Assembly (NCBI GenBank): GCA_041674465.1
Contig: JBAYVV010000052.1
Coordinates: forward strand, 1-24,196
DNA: 24,196 bases
Direction: 5' to 3'
DNA from: JACRAR01 sp041674465
GTDB lineage: Bacteria; Pseudomonadota; Gammaproteobacteria; Burkholderiales; Rhodocyclaceae
Positions 18,192 to 24,196 of this stretch are shown here, piece by piece. The first letter of the stretch is position 1. Every line of letters begins with the position of its first letter. The notes below the pieces were generated by a model. It saw only the letters and a list, made by a program, of their open reading frames with translations. It made no database searches and was not told where the DNA came from. A program made the translations under genes and the position numbers.

Positions 18192-18468
18192 CTCGCTTGG
18201 CCTTTTGGTAACGCTTCAGGGCGGCCTTTAGCTTGGCATTCGGTTTAGGCGGATTTTCCATCAGGTCGAGCAACCAGTTCCAGTCACGCGACGAGAGGCG
18301 AATGACTTCTTGCCGCTCGATGACTTCCTGCGCCTCTTTCAGTGCAGCTTGCACCAGAAACTGATTGACCGTGGCACCCGTCAGTTCGGCGGCACGGCAC
18401 AAGGTTTCATAAACCTCGTGAGGCACGCGAGCACCGATGCGATCTTGCTTGGCAATGGCGGTTCCCAT
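18157..18468 (-). CDS. DUF1778 (TacA-type) ribbon-helix-helix antitoxin
   Basis: The 103-residue protein has an N-terminal ribbon-helix-helix (AKQDRIGARVPHEVYETLCRAAELTGATVNQFLVQAALKEAQEVI) and a C-terminal tail expected to wrap the toxin. This is the DUF1778/TacA antitoxin layout. ATG 18468 is chosen because GGAGGTAAAA precedes it directly; the in-frame codon at 18483 would extend past the ribosome binding site. As with other TacA proteins it probably represses its own operon by binding the palindrome 39-59 bases upstream. Confidence 0.9.
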   Translation of the reverse strand: MGTAIAKQDRIGARVPHEVYETLCRAAELTGATVNQFLVQAALKEAQEVIERQEVIRLSSRDWNWLLDLMENPPKPNAKLKAALKRYQKAKRDAAGTTFSWGP

Positions 18469-18506
18469 TTTTACCTCCAACAATTGCTTGAGCGTTCAGT
18501 GTATCA

Positions 18507-18527
18507 CTGGCGCCATTATGGCGCCAG
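18507..18527. promoter_or_regulatory. 21-bp perfect palindrome, probable antitoxin operator
   Basis: The half-site CTGGCGCCAT (18507-18516) is followed by one central base and its exact reverse complement (18518-18527). It sits about 40 bases upstream of the antitoxin start. On the minus strand a CATAAT hexamer at its centre and a TACACT just downstream are both possible -10 boxes, so bound repressor would cover the promoter. The role as operator is inferred from position and symmetry. Confidence 0.65.
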
Positions 18528-18530
18528 CTC

Positions 18531-18556
18531 ACCGGCGTTCCTTACCGGCGCTCCTT
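18531..18556. repeat. Tandem 13-bp direct repeat
   Basis: ACCGGCGTTCCTT (18531-18543) is followed at once by ACCGGCGCTCCTT (18544-18556), differing at one base. The pair lies between the palindrome and the end of hisC. It could be a recent duplication or part of the toxin-antitoxin control region. Confidence 0.7.
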
Positions 18557-18570
18557 GAGTGCGTAAGTCT

Positions 18571-19653
18571 TTAGCCGAGGATCGCCCGCAGCGCGGCAAA
18601 CAGTACCCGACACTGCTCCTCAGTGCCAATGCTGATGCGCAAGAACTGCTCGATGCGCGGCTGCCTGAAATGGCGCACGATGATGCTGCGCTCGCGCAGC
18701 GCAGCCGCCAGCTTTGCCGCATCCTGCCCAGGGTGACGAACGAAGATGAAATTCGCCGCAGAGGGCAGCACTTCGAAACCCAGCTCCTGCAGCTTTCCCA
18801 CCAGTGCCTCACGGCTGGCGATGACAGCCTGGCGCATCTGCTCGAAATAAGCGCGATCCTCGCAGGCGGCCATTGCGCCAGCCAGCGCCAGACGATCGAG
18901 CGGGTAGGAATTGAAGCTGTTCTTGACCCGTTCGAGCGCTTCGATGAGGTGGCTTTGGCCAAACGCGAAACCGACCCGCAGGCCGGCCAGCGCATGGGAT
19001 TTGGACAGGGTCTGTACCACCAGCAGGTTGGGGTATTTACTGATCAGCGGAATAGCCGATATCGCACCTTCGCCAAAGGCGATATAAGCCTCGTCGATGA
19101 CCACCACGGATTCGGTATTGGCTGCGAGCAGGCGCTCGATCCCGGCCAGCGGAACGAGACAGCCGGTGGGTGCATTCGGATTCGGGAAGATGATGCCGCC
19201 GTTGGGCCGCAGATAATCGTCGAGGCGAATTTTGAAGTTGGTGTCGAGCGGCACGGCGACATGCTCGATGCCATACAGCTTGCAATACGATGGATAAAAG
19301 CTGTAGGTGATGTCCGGGAACAGCAACGGTTGCGCATGCTTGAGCAGGGCCAGGAAAACATGGGCGAGGACTTCATCGGAACCGTTGCCGACAAACACCT
19401 GCTGCGTGTCTACCCCCTGAAACTCGGCCGCGGCCTGCTTCAGATGATCGGCATTCGGATCGGGATACAGGCGCAGGGTTTCGCCGTTTTCGCCGATCTC
19501 GCCGCGCAAGGCCAGCAACACCCGAGGCGAGGGCGCGTAGGGATTTTCATTGGTATTGAGCTTGACGAGATTGGCGAGCTTGGGCTGTTCGCCAGGCACA
19601 TAGGGAGAGAGATCGGCGACGACATCGCTCCAGAATTTATTCTTCGAGTTCAT
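18571..19653 (-). CDS. hisC: HisC, histidinol-phosphate aminotransferase
   Basis: HisC is the PLP-dependent enzyme converting imidazole acetol phosphate to histidinol phosphate. The 360-residue protein begins MNSKNKFWSDVVADLSPYVPGEQPK, typical of betaproteobacterial HisC. FVGNGSDEVL, NPNAPTG, VVIDEAYIAF and the PLP-lysine motif TLSKSHALAGLRVGFAFG are all present, as is the C-terminal arginine region LRISIGTEEQ. ATG 19653 is preferred; in-frame ATGs at 19680 and beyond give atypical extensions. No Shine-Dalgarno is obvious. Unusually it is on the minus strand, divergent from hisB, whereas in related genomes it usually lies between hisD and hisB on the same strand. Confidence 0.95.
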   Translation of the reverse strand: MNSKNKFWSDVVADLSPYVPGEQPKLANLVKLNTNENPYAPSPRVLLALRGEIGENGETLRLYPDPNADHLKQAAAEFQGVDTQQVFVGNGSDEVLAHVFLALLKHAQPLLFPDITYSFYPSYCKLYGIEHVAVPLDTNFKIRLDDYLRPNGGIIFPNPNAPTGCLVPLAGIERLLAANTESVVVIDEAYIAFGEGAISAIPLISKYPNLLVVQTLSKSHALAGLRVGFAFGQSHLIEALERVKNSFNSYPLDRLALAGAMAACEDRAYFEQMRQAVIASREALVGKLQELGFEVLPSAANFIFVRHPGQDAAKLAAALRERSIIVRHFRQPRIEQFLRISIGTEEQCRVLFAALRAILG

Positions 19654-19813
19654 GGTGGTATTGCAACACTCAGTAAACATCACCAAACCGGATGGTAACA
19701 AGCGGCGCTGGCCTGTGGTAAAAAAACCCAGTGGATTGATTTTCCATTGTCTTTTCATGTATCTTTGCGTAACGTTGCATTGTTGCAATTTTCGGGCATA
19801 TCAAGACCACACC
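19654..19813. promoter_or_regulatory. Divergent hisC/hisB control region with inverted repeat
   Basis: These 160 bases separate the divergent hisC and hisB starts and should hold promoters for both. ATTGCAACA at 19660-19668 is the exact reverse complement of TGTTGCAAT at 19781-19789; the second copy is preceded by a related GTTGCAT. For hisB, TTGATT with TATCTT 18 bases later, or TTGCAT with TATCAA 18 bases later, are possible boxes. None is strong. A shared regulator site is possible but not shown. Confidence 0.4.
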
Positions 19814-20401
19814 ATGCGGCAAGGGGAAATCAAACGCAAGACACTCGAGACCCAGATCTCCGTTCGTCTCGATCTCGACGGCTCGGGCCGGTCCCAACTG
19901 GCGACCGGCATCGGCTTCCTCGATCACATGCTTGACCAGATCGCCAGGCATGGGATGCTCGATCTCGAGATCGCAGCCAGCGGTGATTTGCACATCGATG
20001 CCCACCATACGGTCGAAGACATCGGCATCACGCTCGGCCAGGCGCTCGCCCAGGCCATCGGCGACAAGCAGGGACTGCGGCGCTACGGGCATGCCTATGT
20101 GCCGCTCGACGAAGCCTTGTCGCGCGTCGTGGTTGATCTGTCGGGACGGCCCGGCCTGGTTTTTGAAGTCGATTTTGCCCGGGCACTGATCGGTGAGTTC
20201 GACGTCGACCTGATCCACGAATTCTTCCAGGGCCTCACCAATCACGCTGCGATCAGCCTGCACATGGACAATCTGCGCGGAGACAACGCCCACCATCAGG
20301 CCGAAACCCTGTTCAAGGCGTTTGGCCGGGCGCTGCGCATGGCCGTTGAGCACGATCCGCGCGCCGCCGGCACGGTGCCTTCCACCAAGGGCAGCCTTTG
20401 A
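19814..20401 (+). CDS. hisB: HisB, imidazoleglycerol-phosphate dehydratase
   Basis: HisB dehydrates imidazole glycerol phosphate to imidazole acetol phosphate. The 195-residue monofunctional form (no phosphatase domain) has GIGFLDHMLDQIARHG, the metal-binding HHTVEDIGI, and the second metal site in HHQAETLFKAFGRALRMA. ATG 19814 gives the normal N-terminus (RQGEIKRKTLETQISV); no clear Shine-Dalgarno is present. It is the first gene of the second plus-strand his segment, 22 bases before hisH. Confidence 0.96.
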   Translation: MRQGEIKRKTLETQISVRLDLDGSGRSQLATGIGFLDHMLDQIARHGMLDLEIAASGDLHIDAHHTVEDIGITLGQALAQAIGDKQGLRRYGHAYVPLDEALSRVVVDLSGRPGLVFEVDFARALIGEFDVDLIHEFFQGLTNHAAISLHMDNLRGDNAHHQAETLFKAFGRALRMAVEHDPRAAGTVPSTKGSL

Positions 20402-20423
20402 CACTTTCGCCTCGGATACGTCC

Positions 20424-21074
20424 ATGAGTTGTACAGTGGCAGTTGTGGATTACGGCATGGGCAACCTGCGCTCGGTCGCCAAGGCGATCGAGCATGTCGC
20501 GCCCTGGGATCGCGTGCTGATCACTTCGAATGCGGCCGAGATTGCCCGTGCCGATCGCGTCGTCGTTCCCGGGCAAGGCGCCATGCCCGACTGCATGCGC
20601 GAGTTGGAGGTGCGCGGACTGCGCGATGCCGTGGTTCGAGCCGCGCAGACACAACCTTTCCTCGGAATTTGCGTTGGCCTGCAAATGCTGTTCGGCCATG
20701 CCGAAGAAGGCGGTGTCATGGGACTGGAGATTCTGCCCGGCCGGGTGCCGCGCTTCCCGCGCAGCATCACCGCGAAACCCGATGGCGACCGCCTGAAAGT
20801 GCCGCACATGGGCTGGAACCAGGTCAAGCAACAGCCCCAATCCAATCTCCACGCGCTCTGGCGCGGCATTCACGACTCGGCGCGTTTCTATTTCGTGCAT
20901 AGCTATTTCGTCGAACCCGCGCATCCCGGCCTGATCGTCGGGACCACGGATTACGGCATCCCCTTTACCAGTGCAGTGGCACGCGATAATATCTTTGCTG
21001 TGCAATTTCACCCGGAAAAAAGTGCGCGCGATGGCCTGGCCCTGCTTGCCAATTTCATGAGTTGGAATCCCTGA
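20424..21074 (+). CDS. hisH: HisH, glutamine amidotransferase subunit of imidazole glycerol phosphate synthase
   Basis: HisH releases ammonia from glutamine and feeds it to HisF. The 216-residue protein opens VAVVDYGMGNLRSV. The nucleophile lies in GICVGLQML, and the His/Glu pair in QFHPEKS, so the triad is complete. ATG 20424 is chosen over a longer frame that overlaps hisB. Its partner HisF is separated from it by hisA and by the 268-bp repeat element. Confidence 0.96.
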   Translation: MSCTVAVVDYGMGNLRSVAKAIEHVAPWDRVLITSNAAEIARADRVVVPGQGAMPDCMRELEVRGLRDAVVRAAQTQPFLGICVGLQMLFGHAEEGGVMGLEILPGRVPRFPRSITAKPDGDRLKVPHMGWNQVKQQPQSNLHALWRGIHDSARFYFVHSYFVEPAHPGLIVGTTDYGIPFTSAVARDNIFAVQFHPEKSARDGLALLANFMSWNP

Positions 21075-21165
21075 CACAAACATCAATCACTCCCACGATT
21101 TTCGCCGTCCCCACTTCGCATTCCCTCATCTCGTATCCACTCATCTCGTTCCCATTTACCCCGCT
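21075..21165 (+). other. C-rich, G-poor leader between hisH and hisA
   Basis: This 91-base gap is rich in C and T and very poor in G, and it contains the 10-mer CTCATCTCGT twice (21125-21134 and 21140-21149, 15-base period). No Shine-Dalgarno precedes hisA. C-over-G skew of this sort is what Rho-utilisation sites look like, but no test was possible. Confidence 0.4.
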
Positions 21166-21912
21166 ATGTTGCTGATACCCGCAATCGACCTCAAGGATGG
21201 ACATTGTGTCCGCCTCAAACAGGGCGCCATGGAAGATGCCACGGTGTTCTCCGAAGACCCCGCTGCGATGGCCCGTCACTGGATTGCGCAGGGCGCACGG
21301 CGGCTGCATCTGGTCGACCTGAATGGCGCCTTCGCCGGCAAGCCGAAGAACGAAGCGGCGATCAAGGCAATTCTGAAGGAAGTCGGTACGGAAATTCCCG
21401 TGCAACTCGGTGGCGGCATTCGTGACCTCGACACCATCGAACGCTGCCTGGACGATGGACTCACCTATGTCATCATCGGCACCGCCGCGGTCAAGAATCC
21501 GGGCTTCCTGCACGATGCCTGCGGTGCATTTCCCGGCCATATCATCGTCGGTCTGGATGCCAAGGACGGCAAGGTGGCGGTGGACGGCTGGTCAAAAATG
21601 ACCGGGCACGATGTCATCGACCTGTCGAAAAAATTCGAGGATTATGGCGTCGAAGCCGTGATCTATACCGACATCGGGCGCGATGGCATGCTCTCCGGCA
21701 TCAATATCGAAGCTACTGTCAAACTGGCCCAGGCGCTGCACATCCCTGTCATTGCCAGTGGCGGCATCGCCAACATCAAGGATATCAAGGCGCTGTGCGC
21801 AGTTCAGGACGAAGGCATCAGCGGCGCAATCACCGGTCGCGCTATCTATGAGGGCAAACTCGACTTCAAGAAGGCGCAGGCCGAAGCCGACAAGCTTTCT
21901 GAACATCACTAA
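21166..21912 (+). CDS. hisA: HisA, ProFAR isomerase
   Basis: HisA is the TIM-barrel isomerase that converts ProFAR to PRFAR. The 248-residue protein has the catalytic aspartates in LIPAIDLKDG and VIYTDIGRDGM, and both phosphate-binding loops (LGGGIRDLDTIE, ASGGIANIKDI). ATG 21166 gives the canonical start MLLIPAIDL although the upstream sequence is pyrimidine-rich with no ribosome binding site. The stop codon touches the left end of the inverted-repeat element. Confidence 0.96.
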   Translation: MLLIPAIDLKDGHCVRLKQGAMEDATVFSEDPAAMARHWIAQGARRLHLVDLNGAFAGKPKNEAAIKAILKEVGTEIPVQLGGGIRDLDTIERCLDDGLTYVIIGTAAVKNPGFLHDACGAFPGHIIVGLDAKDGKVAVDGWSKMTGHDVIDLSKKFEDYGVEAVIYTDIGRDGMLSGINIEATVKLAQALHIPVIASGGIANIKDIKALCAVQDEGISGAITGRAIYEGKLDFKKAQAEADKLSEHH

Positions 21913-21936
21913 GAGCCTATCCGTGAATAATCCGGC
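21912..21936 (+). repeat. Left terminal inverted repeat
   Basis: It is the reverse complement of 22155-22179 except at one base (GAATAA here, GGATAA in the mate). Its first base is the last base of the hisA TAA. Confidence 0.9.
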
Positions 21937-22154
21937 CCTGCGCCAATACCAATTTGAGATGCAGCCCGCGAAGCAAGACGCGCGGCGGTGTCATCACCGT
22001 AAGCGGATTGCGACAATGGGATGCGCTCAAATCGGTATTGGCCCGGAGGGTTGCAGCGTATCCGCGCGTCTGCGGCGTTGCGAGCCTTGCCAAATGATGT
22101 ACATTGGGCTGCGGCTCGCGCCTTGCATCCATCGCGGATGCGCTGCAACGCAGA

Positions 22155-22179
22155 GCCGGATTATCCACGGATAGGCTCT
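22155..22179 (-). repeat. Right terminal inverted repeat
   Basis: It matches the left repeat at 24 of 25 positions and ends directly against the hisF ATG. The GGATAGG within it is the only Shine-Dalgarno-like sequence before hisF. Confidence 0.9.
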
Positions 22180-22938
22180 ATGCTCGCCAAACGCATCATC
22201 CCCTGCCTGGACGTCAATGCCGGGCGTGTCGTCAAGGGCGTCAATTTCGTTTCCCTGCGCGATGCGGGTGATCCCGTGGAAATTGCCAGGCGCTACGACG
22301 AGCAGGGCGCCGACGAACTTACTTTTCTGGATATCACGGCCAGTTCCGACCAGCGCGACATCATCCTGCATGTCGTGGAGCAGGTCGCCGATCAGGTCTT
22401 TATCCCGCTGACGGTCGGCGGCGGCGTGCGCGTCGTGGCCGATGTGCGTCGCCTGCTCAATGCCGGTGCCGACAAGGTCAGCATGAACACCGCTGCCGTG
22501 GAGAATCCGAAACTGGTTGCCGATGCCTCGGGCAAGGTCGGCAGCCAGTGCATCGTGGTTGCCATCGATGCCAAGCAATCCGCACCGGGCCGCTGGGAAG
22601 TATTCACTCACGGTGGCAGGCACGGCACTGGCCGCGATGCCATTGCCTGGGCACAGCAGGTGCAAGCACTTGGCGCCGGTGAAATTCTGCTCACCAGCAT
22701 GGATCGCGACGGTACCAAGAACGGTTTCGACCTGGAACTGACTCGCGCCGTGTCGGAGGCCGTGGATATCCCGGTCATCGCCAGCGGTGGCGTGGGCAAC
22801 CTGCAGCATCTTGCCGACGGCGTACTCGCAGGCAAGGCCGATGCGGTATTGGCTGCGAGCATTTTCCATTACGGCGAATTTACCGTGCGCCAGGCCAAGG
22901 AATTCATGTTTTCGAAAGGTATAGAGGTAAGGCTATGA
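22180..22938 (+). CDS. hisF: HisF, cyclase subunit of imidazole glycerol phosphate synthase
   Basis: HisF uses ammonia from HisH to make imidazole glycerol phosphate and AICAR from PRFAR. The 252-residue TIM barrel starts MLAKRIIPCLDVNAGRVVKG (catalytic Asp11), with the second catalytic aspartate in IVVAIDAK and the phosphate loops VGGGVRVVADV and ASGGVGNLQHL. ATG 22180 is chosen: the frame stays open upstream through the repeat element, but those residues match nothing in the family. Its ribosome binding site lies inside the right terminal repeat. The stop overlaps hisI (ATGA). Confidence 0.96.
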   Translation: MLAKRIIPCLDVNAGRVVKGVNFVSLRDAGDPVEIARRYDEQGADELTFLDITASSDQRDIILHVVEQVADQVFIPLTVGGGVRVVADVRRLLNAGADKVSMNTAAVENPKLVADASGKVGSQCIVVAIDAKQSAPGRWEVFTHGGRHGTGRDAIAWAQQVQALGAGEILLTSMDRDGTKNGFDLELTRAVSEAVDIPVIASGGVGNLQHLADGVLAGKADAVLAASIFHYGEFTVRQAKEFMFSKGIEVRL

Positions 22939-23315
22939 ATTGGCTCAACCAGATCAAATGGGATGAACAGGGGCTGGTGCCGGTCATCGCACAGGATGCC
23001 GCAAGCGGCGATGTGCTGATGTTCGCCTGGATGAACCGCGAGGCACTCGAGCGCAGCGCCGAATGCGGCGAAGCAATCTACTGGTCGCGTTCGCGGCGCA
23101 AGCTCTGGCACAAGGGCGAGGAATCAGGGCATACCCAGGTTATCCGCGAAATGCGCATCGACTGCGACAACGACGTGATTCTGCTGAAGATCGAGCAAAC
23201 CGGCGGCATTGCCTGCCATACGGGCCGGCGCAGTTGTTTCTTCCAGAAATTTCAAAACGATGGCTGGCAGGAAGTCGATCCGGTCCTGAAAGACCCCAAG
23301 ACCATCTACAAATAG
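22935..23315 (+). CDS. hisI: HisI, phosphoribosyl-AMP cyclohydrolase
   Basis: HisI opens the purine ring of phosphoribosyl-AMP. The 126-residue monofunctional protein has VLMFAWMNREAL, the SRSRRKLWHKGEESGH block, and the metal-binding cysteines in DCDNDVILL and ACHTGRRSCFF. There is no fused HisE domain, and hisE, which usually follows, is not found; a convergent unrelated gene lies 19 bases beyond. ATG 22935 overlaps the hisF stop. Confidence 0.96.
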   Translation: MNWLNQIKWDEQGLVPVIAQDAASGDVLMFAWMNREALERSAECGEAIYWSRSRRKLWHKGEESGHTQVIREMRIDCDNDVILLKIEQTGGIACHTGRRSCFFQKFQNDGWQEVDPVLKDPKTIYK

Positions 23316-23334
23316 TTCGGCTATCCTGGCTATC

Positions 23335-24117
23335 CTACTTGCGGTTGAATTCCTCGATGCAGCGGTTCAGGTTGTTGTCGATGCTTCCCGCGCCCAACTT
23401 GCAATTTCCCGTTTTTTGCGGCGTGCTTGGACTGGCTCTTCCCCTGGATGGACCTGAGAGCAGGGCAGCCGCTTCCTGGGCCGCTGCTTCCTTCGCTTCA
23501 CGGGCAGCCTGCTCGGCTTCAAATTCGCTGATGCGCTGACGGTACTGTTTGTTCTCGTCGCGATATTTCGCCTCTGATTCCATCAGGTGGGTATGCTGTT
23601 TTTCCAACTGACTGATTTCGTCTTGCTGGTCTTCGATTTTCTGGGCCTGGTTGGTCACCATCGTAGACAACAGCAGAAAAGAAAAAATCATTCCCACTAC
23701 GCAACCAATGATCAGCACCAGGACATACAACAGAATCACATGGAACGTACTATGCGAATGAGATTCGGCAACGGCCTCCTGGGGTTTATCCTTTTCCTTC
23801 GCCTTGCCTCGCTCTTCATGCGGCTTGCTCTTGGCGTGGCTTTCTTCCCGCCCCTCACGCGCCTCGTCCTGTCCTTCGGCGGGGGCTATCTCGCTGTCAG
23901 AATCGGCGGCGCGTTTTCTCAAGCGCTGCAGGACGCCGCTGAATGCGTCGATGACTTTCACCTCGCCGCTCAGCAAGGCATGCTTCGGCCGCCGGAAAAT
24001 GCGGCCGATACCGGCCGTTGCACCCTTCAGCCTGCCCAATAGCGAGCTTTTCTCTGGCTCAGCCTCAGCTGCGGCTTCCTCCGAGCCTTCCTTCTTCTGG
24101 TCTCCCTCAGCCTGCAT
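23335..24117 (-). CDS. Unrecognised single-pass membrane protein with coiled coil
   Basis: I do not recognise this 260-residue protein. Residues 1-124 are highly charged, Glu/Lys/Ala-rich and probably disordered, with one less polar patch (LLGRLKGATAGIGRIFRRPKHALLSGEVKVIDAFSG) near 26-61. A membrane segment spans about 125-154. Residues 155-220 form a coiled coil rich in Gln, Glu and Lys. The C-terminus carries two cysteines, Cys239 and Cys253 (TGNCKLGAG and LNRCIEEFNRK), which could form a disulfide if that end is periplasmic. The positively charged N-terminal half suggests it is cytoplasmic. The start at 24117 has a strong GGAGG five bases upstream. It converges on hisI with no visible terminator in the 19-base gap. 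Confidence 0.8.
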   Translation of the reverse strand: MQAEGDQKKEGSEEAAAEAEPEKSSLLGRLKGATAGIGRIFRRPKHALLSGEVKVIDAFSGVLQRLRKRAADSDSEIAPAEGQDEAREGREESHAKSKPHEERGKAKEKDKPQEAVAESHSHSTFHVILLYVLVLIIGCVVGMIFSFLLLSTMVTNQAQKIEDQQDEISQLEKQHTHLMESEAKYRDENKQYRQRISEFEAEQAAREAKEAAAQEAAALLSGPSRGRASPSTPQKTGNCKLGAGSIDNNLNRCIEEFNRK

Positions 24118-24196
24118 CTAACCTCCGAACATGAGATCCCGATCGATCCACCCTTGGCCAGCATTATGGTTTTGCGGCTCGCAGGCAGTATGATTC
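24118..24196 (-). other. Upstream region of the unrecognised membrane protein
   Basis: It contains the GGAGG ribosome binding site and, on the minus strand, a CATAAT hexamer that might be a -10 box. No -35 box is convincing and no other gene is seen before the window ends. Confidence 0.3.

Larger units (their letters stand above)
21912..22179. mobile_element. MITE-like element with terminal and internal inverted repeats
   Basis: The 268 bases between hisA and hisF are bounded by 25-bp terminal inverted repeats (21912-21936 and 22155-22179) with one mismatch, ends AGAGCCTATCCG. Inside are two further arms. Arm 1 pairs 21942-21958 with 22026-22042 (17 bp, one mismatch) and encloses a small hairpin CGGTG-TCAT-CACCG (21986-21999). 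Arm 2 pairs 22051-22066 with 22133-22148 (16 bp, one mismatch) and encloses GCGAGCC/GGCTCGC (22080-22086, 22113-22119). No convincing protein is encoded. TA occurs at or near both outer edges with a one-base offset, so a clean target duplication is not proven. A non-autonomous IS derivative is the likeliest reading; a structured RNA segment is the alternative. Confidence 0.75.

Noticed and set aside
22021..22179. In-frame upstream extension of hisF through the repeat element
   Set aside because: The added residues match nothing in HisF, and MLAKRIIPCLDV is the canonical N-terminus at 22180. The open frame through GC-rich repeats is chance.
23316..23334. Terminator between convergent hisI and the membrane protein
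   Set aside because: Only 19 bases, containing a 9-bp direct repeat (GGCTATCCT) and no hairpin with a T-run.

Overview
The window looks like a chromosomal segment of a betaproteobacterium, probably Rhodocyclales or Nitrosomonadales-like. That placement is inferred from the gene order mlaFEDACB - ABC-2 exporter - ibaG - murA - hisG - hisD, from the short HisZ-dependent form of HisG, and from the GC-rich codon use. No tRNA, rRNA or CRISPR array was seen.

Left part (1-6745, minus strand): an MSHA-type (type IV-like) pilus or secretion cluster. It reads, in transcription order, a sigma-54-dependent response regulator, MshM-like AAA ATPase with a SPOR-like tail, MshL secretin lipoprotein, MshN-like TPR protein, and the first ~119 codons of an MshE/GspE-type assembly ATPase that runs off the window edge. 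Coupled stops and starts (TGATG, GTGA) suggest one transcript.

Middle part (6815-13896, plus strand): an envelope operon. mlaFEDACB encodes the complete retrograde phospholipid transport pathway (ATPase, permease, MCE protein, outer-membrane lipoprotein, periplasmic carrier, STAS subunit). It is followed by a YadG/YadH-like ABC-2 exporter, the BolA-like IbaG, and MurA for the first step of peptidoglycan synthesis. Most junctions overlap or are short.

Right part (13947-23315): a histidine biosynthesis locus that has been broken up. hisG-hisD are followed, with a 4-base overlap, by a TerC/YgdQ-like membrane protein. Then comes a minus-strand block: an isonitrile-hydratase-like DJ-1/PfpI protein, a GNAT-toxin/DUF1778-antitoxin pair with a 21-bp perfect palindrome upstream, and hisC itself in inverted orientation. 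The plus-strand pathway then resumes with hisB-hisH-hisA-hisF-hisI. Between hisA and hisF sits a 268-bp element with 25-bp terminal inverted repeats and two further internal inverted-repeat arms. It fills exactly the space between the hisA stop and the hisF start, and is the most unusual structure in the window. hisE is not present after hisI.

Far right (23335-24117, minus strand): an unrecognised single-pass membrane protein with a coiled coil and two C-terminal cysteines, converging on hisI.
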